Shown: positions 45,151-52,513, counted from the stretch's first letter. The stretch: 64,000 bases of DNA from an uncultured Prevotellaceae bacterium (GCA_947166905.1 CAMVFZ010000009.1:1-64000); one strand, 5' to 3'. Numbers and translations are program-made. Notes: generated from the letters alone by a model not told the origin.

Positions 45151-45438
45151 ATGAAAGGAATCGTCCTGGCCGGGGGATCCGGTACCCGTCTTTACCCGAT
45201 TACCAAGGGAGTAAGTAAGCAGCTTCTGCCTATTTACGACAAGCCGATGGTGTACTATCCCATCAGCGCGCTGATGCTTGCGGGCATTCAGGACATTTTC
45301 GCCCGACGGCCTGGCACAGGCCTTCCTTATTGGTGAAGAGTTTATCGGCAATGACAGCGTTTGCCTTGTGCTTGGAGACAACATCTTCCACGGCAACGGC
45401 TTTGTGCCGCTGCTGCAGAAGGCGGTGGCAGATGCATC
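45151..45438 (+). pseudogene. rmlA: Truncated, frameshifted second rmlA
   Basis: Bases 45151-45301 match the first 150 bases of rmlA with scattered third-position changes. Then about 95 bases present in the intact gene (43392-43486) are missing, which breaks the frame, and homology resumes at CGCCCGACGG and runs to about 45438, where a TGTCATTCTGAGC repeat cuts it. The product could only be about 50 correct residues. It is a remnant of another dTDP-sugar locus or of a duplication. Confidence 0.9.
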
Positions 45439-45439
45439 T

Positions 45440-45515
45440 TGTCATTCTGAGCATGCCTGTCATTCTGAGCGAAGCTAAGAATCAGTTCCTGTCATTCCCG
45501 ACCTGATCGGGAATC
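45440..45515 (+). repeat. Three dispersed TGTCATT repeat units
   Basis: TGTCATTCTGAGC (45440-45452), a longer unit ending GAAGCTAAGAATC (45458-45483), and CCTGTCATTCCCGA plus its hairpin partner (45488-45515). They directly abut the rmlA remnant and precede the epimerase start by seven bases, marking the recombination joint. Confidence 0.85.
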
Positions 45516-45522
45516 TCGTCCA

Positions 45523-46374
45523 ATGATAGAATACAAAGTATCAACCCACGGGGCCGAGCTGCAGAGTTTGCAGTGTGACGGCCGCGAATACCTCTGGCAC
45601 GGAGACCCCAAGTACTGGGGCCGCAGGTCGCCGATCCTGTTCCCGATGGTGGGAAAGGTGTATGGCGGTTCCTTCCGCGTGGACGGCAAGGAATACCCCA
45701 TGGGGCAGCATGGGTTTGCGAGGGATTCGGAGTTTGCCTTTGACGGAGAGCGGTATGTGTTGGCTGGTTGTTCGCTGGAGAAGTATCCGTATAATTTTGA
45801 GCTTTCGGTGAAGTATCGTGTTGATGGGCGGAGGTTTGTTGCCGAGTGGGAGGTACTGAATATCGATTCCCGCGATATTCACTTCCAGCTTGGCGCGCAT
45901 CCGGCTCTGATGTTGCCGGATTACCACGAGGAGGATCCGGTTCACGGCTACCTGCAGTGCTTCGACGCTTCCGGTAGAATAGTGAAACAGCCTATGCTCA
46001 GCCATGGCCTTGATGGCGGGTACCTCACCGAGCTTGATGCTCCCGTGCCCATGCCGGTAGATGAAGACGGTCTGCTGACCATCACTGGTGATACCTTCGC
46101 CATCGATACATTCATGCTGGAGAACGGTTCCGTGAAGAGTGTCACGCTTCTGGACAAGAACAGGAAGCCATACATTACCGTCGGCAGTGACCAGACCGAA
46201 GCCTACGGCATTTGGGCGCCTCATAAGTCTGGTTGCCCGTTCGTCTGCCTCGAACCTTGGTGCGGCATTACAGACATCGTCGGCTTCGACGGAGATATAT
46301 CGGAGCGATACCTTAACCATCGGCTCGCACCCGGTAAAAAGTTTGAATTTACTTACTGGATAGAAATCGCATAA
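45523..46374 (+). CDS. Aldose 1-epimerase family protein (LacX-like)
   Basis: The 283-aa product belongs to the galactose mutarotase fold: EYKVSTHGAELQSL at the start, the LWHGDPKYWGRRSPILFPMVG segment typical of the LacX-type subgroup, QHGFARDSEF with the family His, and GAHPALMLP with the second. Members interconvert anomers of sugars or sugar phosphates. The specific substrate is unknown. It lies between repeat-rich joints and two bases before sod. Confidence 0.88.
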   Translation: MIEYKVSTHGAELQSLQCDGREYLWHGDPKYWGRRSPILFPMVGKVYGGSFRVDGKEYPMGQHGFARDSEFAFDGERYVLAGCSLEKYPYNFELSVKYRVDGRRFVAEWEVLNIDSRDIHFQLGAHPALMLPDYHEEDPVHGYLQCFDASGRIVKQPMLSHGLDGGYLTELDAPVPMPVDEDGLLTITGDTFAIDTFMLENGSVKSVTLLDKNRKPYITVGSDQTEAYGIWAPHKSGCPFVCLEPWCGITDIVGFDGDISERYLNHRLAPGKKFEFTYWIEIA

Positions 46375-46376
46375 TT

Positions 46377-46985
46377 ATGTTTACATTAATTACTTTACCA
46401 TACGCACTCGATGCACTGGAGCCTGTTATCTCAAAGCAGACTTTGGAATTCCACCACGGCAAACACCTTCAGGCTTACGTAGATAACCTGAACAAGTTGA
46501 TTGCAGGTACCGAGCTTGAAGGCAAGAGCCTTGAGGAGATTGTGAAGGCTTCGACGGGTGGGGTGTTCAATAATGCCGGCCAGATTCTCAATCACGAATT
46601 GTACTTTAGTCAATTCAAAGCAGCCTCTCCTGTCATTTCGACCGGCTCTACCCCCGTTATGCCCGACCTGATCGGGCATCTCAAATCCCAGATCGAAAAA
46701 CAGTGGGGTAGTGTGGACGCCTTCAAGGCGGAGTTCGAAGCCAAGGGAACGGGTCTCTTCGGGAGTGGCTGGGTCTGGCTCCAGGCCAACGCCGAAGGCG
46801 AGCTGTCCATCGCCCAGTACGCTAATGCGGACAATCCGGTGGCGCACGGCTTCAAGCCGCTCCTGACCTTCGACGTCTGGGAACACGCGTACTACCTGGA
46901 CTACCAGAACCGCCGGGCTGCGCATCTGCAGTCGCTGTGGGGGATAGTGGACTGGAGCGAAATCGAGAATCGGTACACGAAATAA
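46377..46985 (+). CDS. sodB: Fe/Mn superoxide dismutase with an inserted repeat peptide
   Basis: The 202-aa product has the metal ligands expected of Fe/Mn SOD: His26 (FHHGKHLQAYV), His73 (ILNHELYF), and Asp and His in TFDVWEHAYYLDYQNRR. Right after the second ligand region it has about 20 foreign residues (84-104, including VISTG and MPDLIGHL) encoded by a dispersed palindromic repeat in frame. In related SODs this loop is short (KGGGEPTG type). All ligands survive, so activity is possible. Confidence 0.93.
   Translation: MFTLITLPYALDALEPVISKQTLEFHHGKHLQAYVDNLNKLIAGTELEGKSLEEIVKASTGGVFNNAGQILNHELYFSQFKAASPVISTGSTPVMPDLIGHLKSQIEKQWGSVDAFKAEFEAKGTGLFGSGWVWLQANAEGELSIAQYANADNPVAHGFKPLLTFDVWEHAYYLDYQNRRAAHLQSLWGIVDWSEIENRYTK
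46629..46684 (+). repeat. Palindromic repeat inserted in frame in sodB
   Basis: CCTGTCATTTCGACCGG (46629-46645) and a perfect ATGCCCGA-cctga-TCGGGCAT hairpin (46659-46679) are the same units seen between genes at 111-139, 342-396 and 45488-45515. The reading frame is unbroken. Confidence 0.9.
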
Positions 46986-47238
46986 ACAAAACATTATATG
47001 AAGCAATTCGCAAACAACGGAAAATTAAAGTTACTGATCATTGTGGGGACGCGGCCGGAGATTATAAGATTGGCGGCGGTCATCGGCAAGTGCCGCACGT
47101 ACTTTGACTGCCTGCTGGCGCATACGGGCCAGAACTACGACTACAACCTCAACGGGGTGTTCTTCAAGGACCTCAAGCTGGCCGATCCGGACATCTACCT
47201 GGAGGCCGTGGGCAGTGACCTGGGCGAGACCATGGGAC

Positions 47239-47312
47239 AACCGACGCCAAGCCGAGAGGCATCAAGCTCGCTTGAATGCCCGAGGCGCGAAGGAGGAAAA
47301 CCGAAGGTTAAC
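47239..47312 (+). repeat. AACCGACGC hairpin element, insertion 1
   Basis: The element starts AACCGACGC and ends AAC. Its inner stem is GGCAT (47258-47262) with ATGCC (47276-47280), extended by CAAGC/GCTTG. The net gain over copy 2 is 72 bases. It shares the AAGGAGGAAA tail with two other copies. Confidence 0.85.
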
Positions 47313-47516
47313 ATCATTGCCAAGAGCTACCAGCTGATGGTGGCCACGGGGCCCGATGCCGTGCTGGTGCTGGGCGACACCAACAGCTGCCTGAGCGTCA
47401 TCGGGGCCAAGCGCCTGCACATCCCCATCTTCCATATGGAGGCCGGCAACCGGTGCAAGGACGAGTGCCTGCCCGAGGAGACCAACCGCCGCATTGTGGA
47501 CATCATCTCCGACGTG

Positions 47517-47594
47517 AACCGACGCACGAGCGAGCGCAATGCCTTGATTTTCAATAGCATTGCCGAGCGAGAAGGAGGAAACGCGAAGCGTAAC
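47517..47594 (+). repeat. AACCGACGC hairpin element, insertion 2
   Basis: It is flanked by AAC on both sides and adds 75 bases relative to copy 2. The stem is GCAATGC (47536-47542) with GCATTGC (47557-47563), then GAGCGAGAAGGAGGAAA. The stem differs from element 1 yet remains paired. Confidence 0.85.
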
Positions 47595-47633
47595 ATGGCC
47601 TACAGCGCGGCCGCTTAGGCCGATAGGACCGCG

Positions 47634-47686
47634 GAGGCCGATAGGCCGAGCACGAGCCCGGAAGGGCGAGAACAAGAGAGCGAAGT
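47634..47686 (+). repeat. GAGGCCGATAGGCCGAG block, copy 1
   Basis: A GC- and purine-rich block (GAGGCCGATAGGCCGAG, then GAGCCCGGAAGGGCGAGAA) directly follows the truncated epimerase. A near-identical block lies at 50504-50550, after the second epimerase fragment. Confidence 0.85.
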
Positions 47687-47718
47687 AGTCATTATAATAA
47701 GGAAATATAAACACGATA

Positions 47719-47729
47719 GAGGGAATAAA
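47719..47729 (+). repeat. Left 11-bp direct repeat of the ATPase module
   Basis: GAGGGAATAAA occurs here and at 49725-49735, exactly framing the two-gene module. An adjacent AGGGAATAATTAATCCCT (47732-47749) can form a hairpin. Confidence 0.7.
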
Positions 47730-47789
47730 TAAGGGAATAATTAATCCCTCAACCTCTCAGAAATAGATCTCTCAGACGAGATAAAATAG

Positions 47790-47797
47790 TATTTTTG
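47790..47797 (+). promoter_or_regulatory. Probable -7 box of the ATPase module
   Basis: TATTTTTG fits TAnnTTTG, 21 bases before the ATPase ATG. No TTG is at the -33 position. The module has its own promoter, which fits an independent cassette. Confidence 0.5.
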
Positions 47798-47818
47798 CAG
47801 ATAATAAAAGAATAAAGT

Positions 47819-49054
47819 ATGAGACATCTTATCATACGCAATATTGGGCCAGTCAAGTTTGCTGAGTTTGAGTTGAAAAGGTTCAACTTCATCATTGGCC
47901 CTCAGAGCAGTGGTAAAAGTACCATTGCCAAGATATTGAGTACCTGCAGTTGGGTGGAGAAGGAGGTGGCTACCACTATGGATGAGCATGCAGTTGCTGA
48001 TGCGGCTGCATTCCGTGCCCTGATGGTTGATTTTCATAAGATGACGGATTACTTTGTCGAGGACTCTGAAATTCAGTTTGAAACGGATGTTATCAAGATT
48101 TCACTAAAGGGTGAATCTTTCAACGTCCAACTCAAGAACCAGGAACTTTATCGCAGAGAGAAGATTTGCTATATTCCTTCGGAACGTAATTCTGTAACCC
48201 TTCCGGAGCTTCAAGGCTATGAGTTCGGTCCAACAAACCTTCGCAGCTTCTTGTTTGACTGGTTTAATGCCAGAGAGTATTACGGGAAAGATAATAAAAC
48301 AGATATTCTGGATTTGGGTGTCCGTTATTTCTACGATCCTAATGAGAAGAAATTTAAGGACCGTATTGAACACGTAAACGGAAAAACATATCAGATTCCT
48401 CTTGGTAGTGCATCGAGTGGTTTGCAGTCGGTTATTCCTCTGCAAATAATGATTCAGTATTATTCAAGCCAATACTTTAAGACATTTGCTGATAAGACTT
48501 CATATGACTCAGATGTCAAAACCAGGACGATTCAGGCGCGAGTTATCGACAAGTACGTTTTGAGTGTGGCTTATCCTGGATTCAACCCCCTTGAACGTAA
48601 TGATTTGATTAAAAAGCAGAATAATCTTATCCATGAGGGGAATCCTGAAGCGAGAGAGCTGCTAAAGAAGTATAGAGAGGAGTTGGAACGTTTGACAGTT
48701 CCTGTACGTACAGCTTATATCGTAGAAGAACCTGAGCAGAACCTCTATCCCTCTACCCAGCGTGATCTGCTGAACTTCATTGTGGCTTCTTGTAATTGGG
48801 AGAGTGCGCATGCCCTCACCATTACTACTCATAGTCCGTATATTATCAACCAACTCAACTTGTTGCTCAAGGCTGCAGATAGGAACGAGCAGGTAAATGG
48901 AGCGGCAATTAATTTCGATGAAATAAACGTATTCTCCGTGCAAGAAGGTGAGATTCGGGACTTGAAGGTGCAGAATGATGGCATACACCTGATTGATACG
49001 GCAAAATTGTCGGAAGATATTACGGATATCTATGAGCAGTACGAGGCACTATGA
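47819..49054 (+). CDS. ABC-type AAA ATPase (OLD/RecF-like), candidate defence gene
   Basis: The 411-aa protein starts with MRHLIIRNIGPVKFAEFELKR and Walker A GPQSSGKST (about 29-37). It has an ABC-like signature SSGLQSVIPLQ (about 200), Walker B AYIVEEPEQNLYP (about 302-314) and the switch THSPYIINQLN. This is the OLD/RecF-like ATPase set found in many anti-phage systems, but it has no TOPRIM nuclease domain; any effector must be the next gene, whose ATG overlaps its stop by four bases. The reading frame is intact and codon use differs from the GC-rich epimerase fragments on both sides. Confidence 0.85.
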   Translation: MRHLIIRNIGPVKFAEFELKRFNFIIGPQSSGKSTIAKILSTCSWVEKEVATTMDEHAVADAAAFRALMVDFHKMTDYFVEDSEIQFETDVIKISLKGESFNVQLKNQELYRREKICYIPSERNSVTLPELQGYEFGPTNLRSFLFDWFNAREYYGKDNKTDILDLGVRYFYDPNEKKFKDRIEHVNGKTYQIPLGSASSGLQSVIPLQIMIQYYSSQYFKTFADKTSYDSDVKTRTIQARVIDKYVLSVAYPGFNPLERNDLIKKQNNLIHEGNPEARELLKKYREELERLTVPVRTAYIVEEPEQNLYPSTQRDLLNFIVASCNWESAHALTITTHSPYIINQLNLLLKAADRNEQVNGAAINFDEINVFSVQEGEIRDLKVQNDGIHLIDTAKLSEDITDIYEQYEAL

Positions 49055-49716
49055 TTAAGCAACTGATAGATAATCATTTTGCTAGCCATTACAAGCTGGG
49101 GCGTGTGGTAACGATTGATGAGAATCACACGACTGATAGCCGTTTTGACTTGAATGAGAACAGCGGTACGGCTATCGTTGCGTTTGGCAGTGGCTCTGCT
49201 TCATTTGAGAATGATGCTCAGCGTGATATCACAGTGCTGGACTATGAGGGGTATATTGACAAGTATTCTGGAACGCAATTCCATGCGGGGCGTATGAAAT
49301 GCGACTGCATTCTGGAGTCGGAAACAGGATCCACTGTCATCTTGGATGAAATAACAAGTTCTGTAAGTGGTATAGAGAATCTTCAAAAGCCCATCACGGG
49401 TAAAAAGGAGTATCCGGGTGGCAAGTTTGAGAAGGTTGAACAGCAATTGCTGATGTCATTGCAAACTTTGCATGATGTACCAGAGATTGCGCATCATCTT
49501 GATTCTCAGTTAAAGCGTGTTTGCCTGTGTTCGTATAAGCTTTACACTTCGGATACGATGGCTCTCATCGGTGACCCTGTCACAGCCTTCACTCGGGGAA
49601 TGACAGAAGCAGAACGCCAAAGTGGAGAAAATGGCGTAAAGATATCTTGCCCGCAGATTGAGGCACTGGGATTTGAATACCGCCGAATATCACACGCATT
49701 TGCGTATAGCATTTAA
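49051..49716 (+). CDS. Unknown 221-aa partner of the AAA ATPase
   Basis: I do not recognise the family. The protein has no signal peptide or membrane helix. A central stretch, KCDCILESETGSTVILDEITSS (split: Asp near 91, Glu near 106), followed by a helix KFEKVEQQLLMSLQTL, has the spacing D-x14-E-x-T of degenerate PD-(D/E)XK nuclease cores, with Thr in place of Lys. That is a weak, by-eye likeness. Translational coupling to the ATPase shows that the two work together. Confidence 0.75.
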   Translation: MIKQLIDNHFASHYKLGRVVTIDENHTTDSRFDLNENSGTAIVAFGSGSASFENDAQRDITVLDYEGYIDKYSGTQFHAGRMKCDCILESETGSTVILDEITSSVSGIENLQKPITGKKEYPGGKFEKVEQQLLMSLQTLHDVPEIAHHLDSQLKRVCLCSYKLYTSDTMALIGDPVTAFTRGMTEAERQSGENGVKISCPQIEALGFEYRRISHAFAYSI

Positions 49717-49724
49717 TCCCACAT

Positions 49725-49735
49725 GAGGGAATAAA
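49725..49735 (+). repeat. Right 11-bp direct repeat of the ATPase module
   Basis: GAGGGAATAAA, identical to 47719-47729 and nine bases after the partner's stop. The span between the repeats is almost exactly the two genes and their promoter. Confidence 0.7.
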
Positions 49736-49740
49736 AGTAA

Positions 49741-49830
49741 CCCCAGCCTGACCGGCGGAGCCGGTAGGGCGCGAGGCGAGGGGCGAAGCCCCGAGACGAG
49801 AAAGAGAAAGCAACGCGAGAATAGCAAGTA
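49741..49830 (+). repeat. GC-rich GCGAG-type repeat block
   Basis: The block includes GGCGGAGCCGGTAGGGC and GGGGCGAAGCCCC hairpins and a GAGACGAGAAAGAGAAAG tail. It is similar in style to the blocks at 47634 and 50504 but not identical. It separates the module from the second epimerase fragment. Confidence 0.7.
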
Positions 49831-49851
49831 ACGATAACAATTAAACAACAT

Positions 49852-50436
49852 ATGGAAATGTCACATTTCGCAAACAACGGCAAACTCAAGCTCCTCATCA
49901 TTGTGGGGACGCGGCCGGAGATTATAAGGTTGGCGGCGGTCATCGGCAAGTGCCGCACGTACTTTGACTGCCTGCTGGCGCATACGGGCCAGAACTACGA
50001 CTACAACCTCAATGGGGTGTTCTTCAAGGACCTCAAGCTGGCCGATCCGGACGTGTACCTGGAGGCCGTGGGCAGTGACCTGGGCGAGACCATGGGCAAT
50101 ATCATTGCCAAGAGCTACCAGCTGATGGTGGCCACGGGGCCCGATGCCGTGCTGGTGCTGGGCGACACCAACAGCTGCCTGAGCGTCATCGGGGCCAAGC
50201 GCCTGCACATCCCCATCTTCCATATGGAGGCCGGCAACCGGTGCAAGGACGAGTGCCTGCCCGAGGAGACCAACCGCCGCATTGTGGACATCATCTCCGA
50301 CGTCAATATGGCCTACAGCGAGCACGCCCGCCGCTACCTGGCCGACACCGGCCTCCCCAAGGAGCGCACCTACGTCACCGGCAGCCCCATGGCCGAACCG
50401 ACGCACGAGCGAGTGCAATACCAAGCCTGCGCTTGA
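49852..50436 (+). pseudogene. FnlC/WbjD-type UDP-GlcNAc 2-epimerase fragment, copy 2
   Basis: The frame carries the epimerase N-terminus without the two insertions of copy 1, and reads further, to GLPKERTYVTGSPMAE (about residue 183). There an AACCGACGC element enters and adds a short false tail. From about base 49896 on, the DNA is nearly identical to copy 1, but the first 30 bases differ at many third positions, suggesting gene conversion with a boundary there. The C-terminal half of the enzyme is not found in the window. Confidence 0.88.
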
Positions 50437-50470
50437 GTATTGCCGAGCGAGCAGGAGGAAAAGCGTAGCG
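50396..50470 (+). repeat. AACCGACGC hairpin element, insertion 3
   Basis: AACCGACGCACGAGCGAG, then stem GCAATAC (50415-50421) with GTATTGC (50437-50443), extended by CAAGC/GCTTG, and the CAGGAGGAAA tail. It ends the second epimerase frame. The stem sequence again differs while pairing is kept. Confidence 0.8.
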
Positions 50471-50503
50471 AAGCGGAGCTTAGCTGCTCCACGCCAACCT
50501 GCC

Positions 50504-50550
50504 GAGGCCGATAGGCCGAGACCCGAGCCCGGAGGGCGAGAAGAGAGGGG
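50504..50550 (+). repeat. GAGGCCGATAGGCCGAG block, copy 2
   Basis: GAGGCCGATAGGCCGAG, then CGAGCCCGGAGGGCGAGAAGAGAG, matches 47634-47686 closely. The remaining bases to 50691 hold only further GA-rich sequence with a GGCTCG/CGAGCC pair and no gene. Confidence 0.8.
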
Positions 50551-50691
50551 GAAGGCTCGGAGATGGTTCGAAGATGGCTCGTAGATGAGACGGCGATGAA
50601 CGGCGAGCCGAAGGCGAGAACATAATAGGCAAAACTGATGAGAATCGTGGTGCTATTGTAAGTGTTTAAGAGTAATCATTAAGAGTATTAT

Positions 50692-50874
50692 ATGGGAAAA
50701 GAATCGAAGAAAAAGAAAAGGATAGTTTCTTTATTAACAATCATTATCTCTTTGCCTCTGTCAATATTGGGCGCTGCTTCGCAGAATATTGTTTTAGGTG
50801 TAGTATTTGGTTTTTTGCTAGCTATTGGAATAGATAGTTTTATTTCAACATTCAGCAAAACAAAGTTAGTATAG
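50692..50874 (+). CDS. Small membrane protein
   Basis: The 60-aa product has a Lys-rich start (GKESKKKKR) and two membrane helices (SLLTIIISLPLSILGAA and IVLGVVFGFLLAIGIDSFI). I do not recognise it. It is AT-rich, starts the AT-rich part of the capsule locus, and precedes the beta-helix gene by 14 bases, so it is probably in the same transcript. Confidence 0.55.
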   Translation: MGKESKKKKRIVSLLTIIISLPLSILGAASQNIVLGVVFGFLLAIGIDSFISTFSKTKLV

Positions 50875-50888
50875 TTTTATATTAGGGG

Positions 50889-52457
50889 ATGATTAGAATC
50901 TTGTCGATACTCAGTATTATTCTTTCGATGCTTTTGGCACCGAAGAAAGTATTTTTGTCTGACGATAGCATACCTATAGCTGAGCAGATAAAAGAAGAAA
51001 ATACTAAGTATTACGTCTTAAATGATTTTGATCTTCAAGGGCAGACAGTTGAAATACCAAAGGGTTCTACACTCATATTCAAAAAGGGTGGAAAATTAAG
51101 AAACGGGATACTGTGCGGAAATGAGACTTTAATCCGTTCACCCAAACTAGATAATATACATTTCGCTGGGTCATTCGTTAACAATAGAATTAGCATTTCG
51201 GAAACAGCCTTTGGTAATGAAATAGATTTTTGGGGCATACTCCAGTCTTTTCAAAATGCAACTGTTAAACTTGACTGTGATATAACTCCATCATCATTTA
51301 ATAGTCAAAATATTGAACTATCAAGATTGTGCATAGAGGGCAAGGGACACACAATCAATGTATCTAATTGCTTTCCAATCATCTATTGCCCGGTTGTGGA
51401 ATTAAGCAATATTAGCTTTAATTGTTCATATGCTGACACTCGAGTTTTATATATTATTGGCTCAGGTGAACGTTTTTTTGTTGACAATTGCTCTTTTACA
51501 AATATACCAGAAGTAGATTATCTATTATGCTCTCGTCTTTTTTCAAATGTAGAGATTAGTAATTGTAGCTTTGAGGGAACACTTCTTGACAATCCTCGTG
51601 CAAAACAGGCTACTTCTTGCATTATGCTTTACGAATGCAATGGTCATATCTCTGTTTGTAATAATTCAATCAACAATTGTTTTGGAATTGGAATTTGCGG
51701 ACTAGGCTTCAAGAGAGATAAGAATTCAAAAATTATTATAGAAAGGAATTGTATAAATACTGTTTCAAATGGAGGAATAGCTTTTTCAGGTGGTGAAGTT
51801 GAGAATGTTATTATACGAAAGAATATTATTACTAATACGCATATCAGAGAAAAGCAGTTAGAAGGTGAAGGAACATGGGGAGAAAACAGTGCTATTAATT
51901 TCCATGGTTTTCATAATGTCATTGTTGAAAAAAACACTATTGTAGATTGTGACAATTCATCTTGTTTTGATTTTGACGGCTCGCAATCAGGAGTAAACGA
52001 TGTCGTCAAAGGTGATGGTTTGGTTATTCAAAAAAATAAGTGTAATAATACAGGTGGAATCGCTCTGTTTGTTGTTAATGATGTCCTCTTTGAGAATAAT
52101 ATAATAAATGCGAAGGATCTAGATTATTTACTGGCAATATCTGGTTCTAGAGATATAATTATTAGAAAGAACGAGATTTTCTTTAATTCATTAAAAATGA
52201 AGGAATATCCTTTTTTTCTTCAGAATATTGGTCAAATTCATTCTGGTAATGTGTTAATTGACAATAATCGAGTCGCCTCAAATGGATGCTTTTTTGCCTG
52301 TATTGACAAATCATTTTCAGGGGTTTATACAATAACTGAAAGCAACCAAATTGTTTCGTCTAGCAATGACGATGGTTTTTTATTAGTAGAGGATCATACA
52401 AATAGTAATTCAAAAGAGTGGAAAAAAGCAAAATTGAAAATAAAGAGTAATGATTGA
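50889..52457 (+). CDS. Secreted right-handed beta-helix protein
   Basis: The 522-aa product has an N-terminal export signal (RILSILSIILSMLLAPKKV). Its body is a series of about 22-residue turns rich in Asn and Ile/Val (IIIERNCINTVSNGGIAFSGG, VIIRKNIITNTHI, VIVEKNTIVDCDNSS, LVIQKNKCNNTGGIALF, each a separate coil), which is the parallel beta-helix pattern of polysaccharide lyases and surface adhesins. No catalytic motif can be assigned. In a capsule locus it might trim or modify the polymer. Codon use is strongly AT-rich. Confidence 0.75.
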   Translation: MIRILSILSIILSMLLAPKKVFLSDDSIPIAEQIKEENTKYYVLNDFDLQGQTVEIPKGSTLIFKKGGKLRNGILCGNETLIRSPKLDNIHFAGSFVNNRISISETAFGNEIDFWGILQSFQNATVKLDCDITPSSFNSQNIELSRLCIEGKGHTINVSNCFPIIYCPVVELSNISFNCSYADTRVLYIIGSGERFFVDNCSFTNIPEVDYLLCSRLFSNVEISNCSFEGTLLDNPRAKQATSCIMLYECNGHISVCNNSINNCFGIGICGLGFKRDKNSKIIIERNCINTVSNGGIAFSGGEVENVIIRKNIITNTHIREKQLEGEGTWGENSAINFHGFHNVIVEKNTIVDCDNSSCFDFDGSQSGVNDVVKGDGLVIQKNKCNNTGGIALFVVNDVLFENNIINAKDLDYLLAISGSRDIIIRKNEIFFNSLKMKEYPFFLQNIGQIHSGNVLIDNNRVASNGCFFACIDKSFSGVYTITESNQIVSSSNDDGFLLVEDHTNSNSKEWKKAKLKIKSND

Positions 52458-52513
52458 ATTACTCATGACATGCTCTCACGTTATTTCAAGTATAATTTGT
52501 TATAATAAAGATA

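Larger units (their letters stand above)
46998..47618 (+). pseudogene. FnlC/WbjD-type UDP-GlcNAc 2-epimerase fragment, copy 1, with two insertions
   Basis: The frame encodes the N-terminal third of a UDP-N-acetylglucosamine 2-epimerase of the FnlC/WbjD type (VGTRPEIIRLAAVIGK, HTGQNYDYN, LVLGDTNSCLSVIGAK, FHMEAGNRCKDECLPEETNR). Compared with copy 2 at 49852 it carries two in-frame insertions, 24 and 25 codons, at 47239-47312 and 47517-47594. It then leaves homology after MAYS and stops. A full enzyme is about 370-380 aa, so this is a remnant unless a short product has another use. Confidence 0.88.

Noticed and set aside
47634-47686. Possible CRISPR-like array in the GCGAG-rich blocks
   Set aside because: Repeat units vary in length and there are no spacers of even size and no cas genes.
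49861-50424. Minus-strand frame across the second epimerase fragment
   Set aside because: It mirrors the similar frame opposite copy 1 and follows from GC-rich codons; the plus strand has the conserved epimerase motifs.
49852-50436. Functional short epimerase
   Set aside because: The C-terminal domain that completes the active site is missing and the end is coded by a repeat element.
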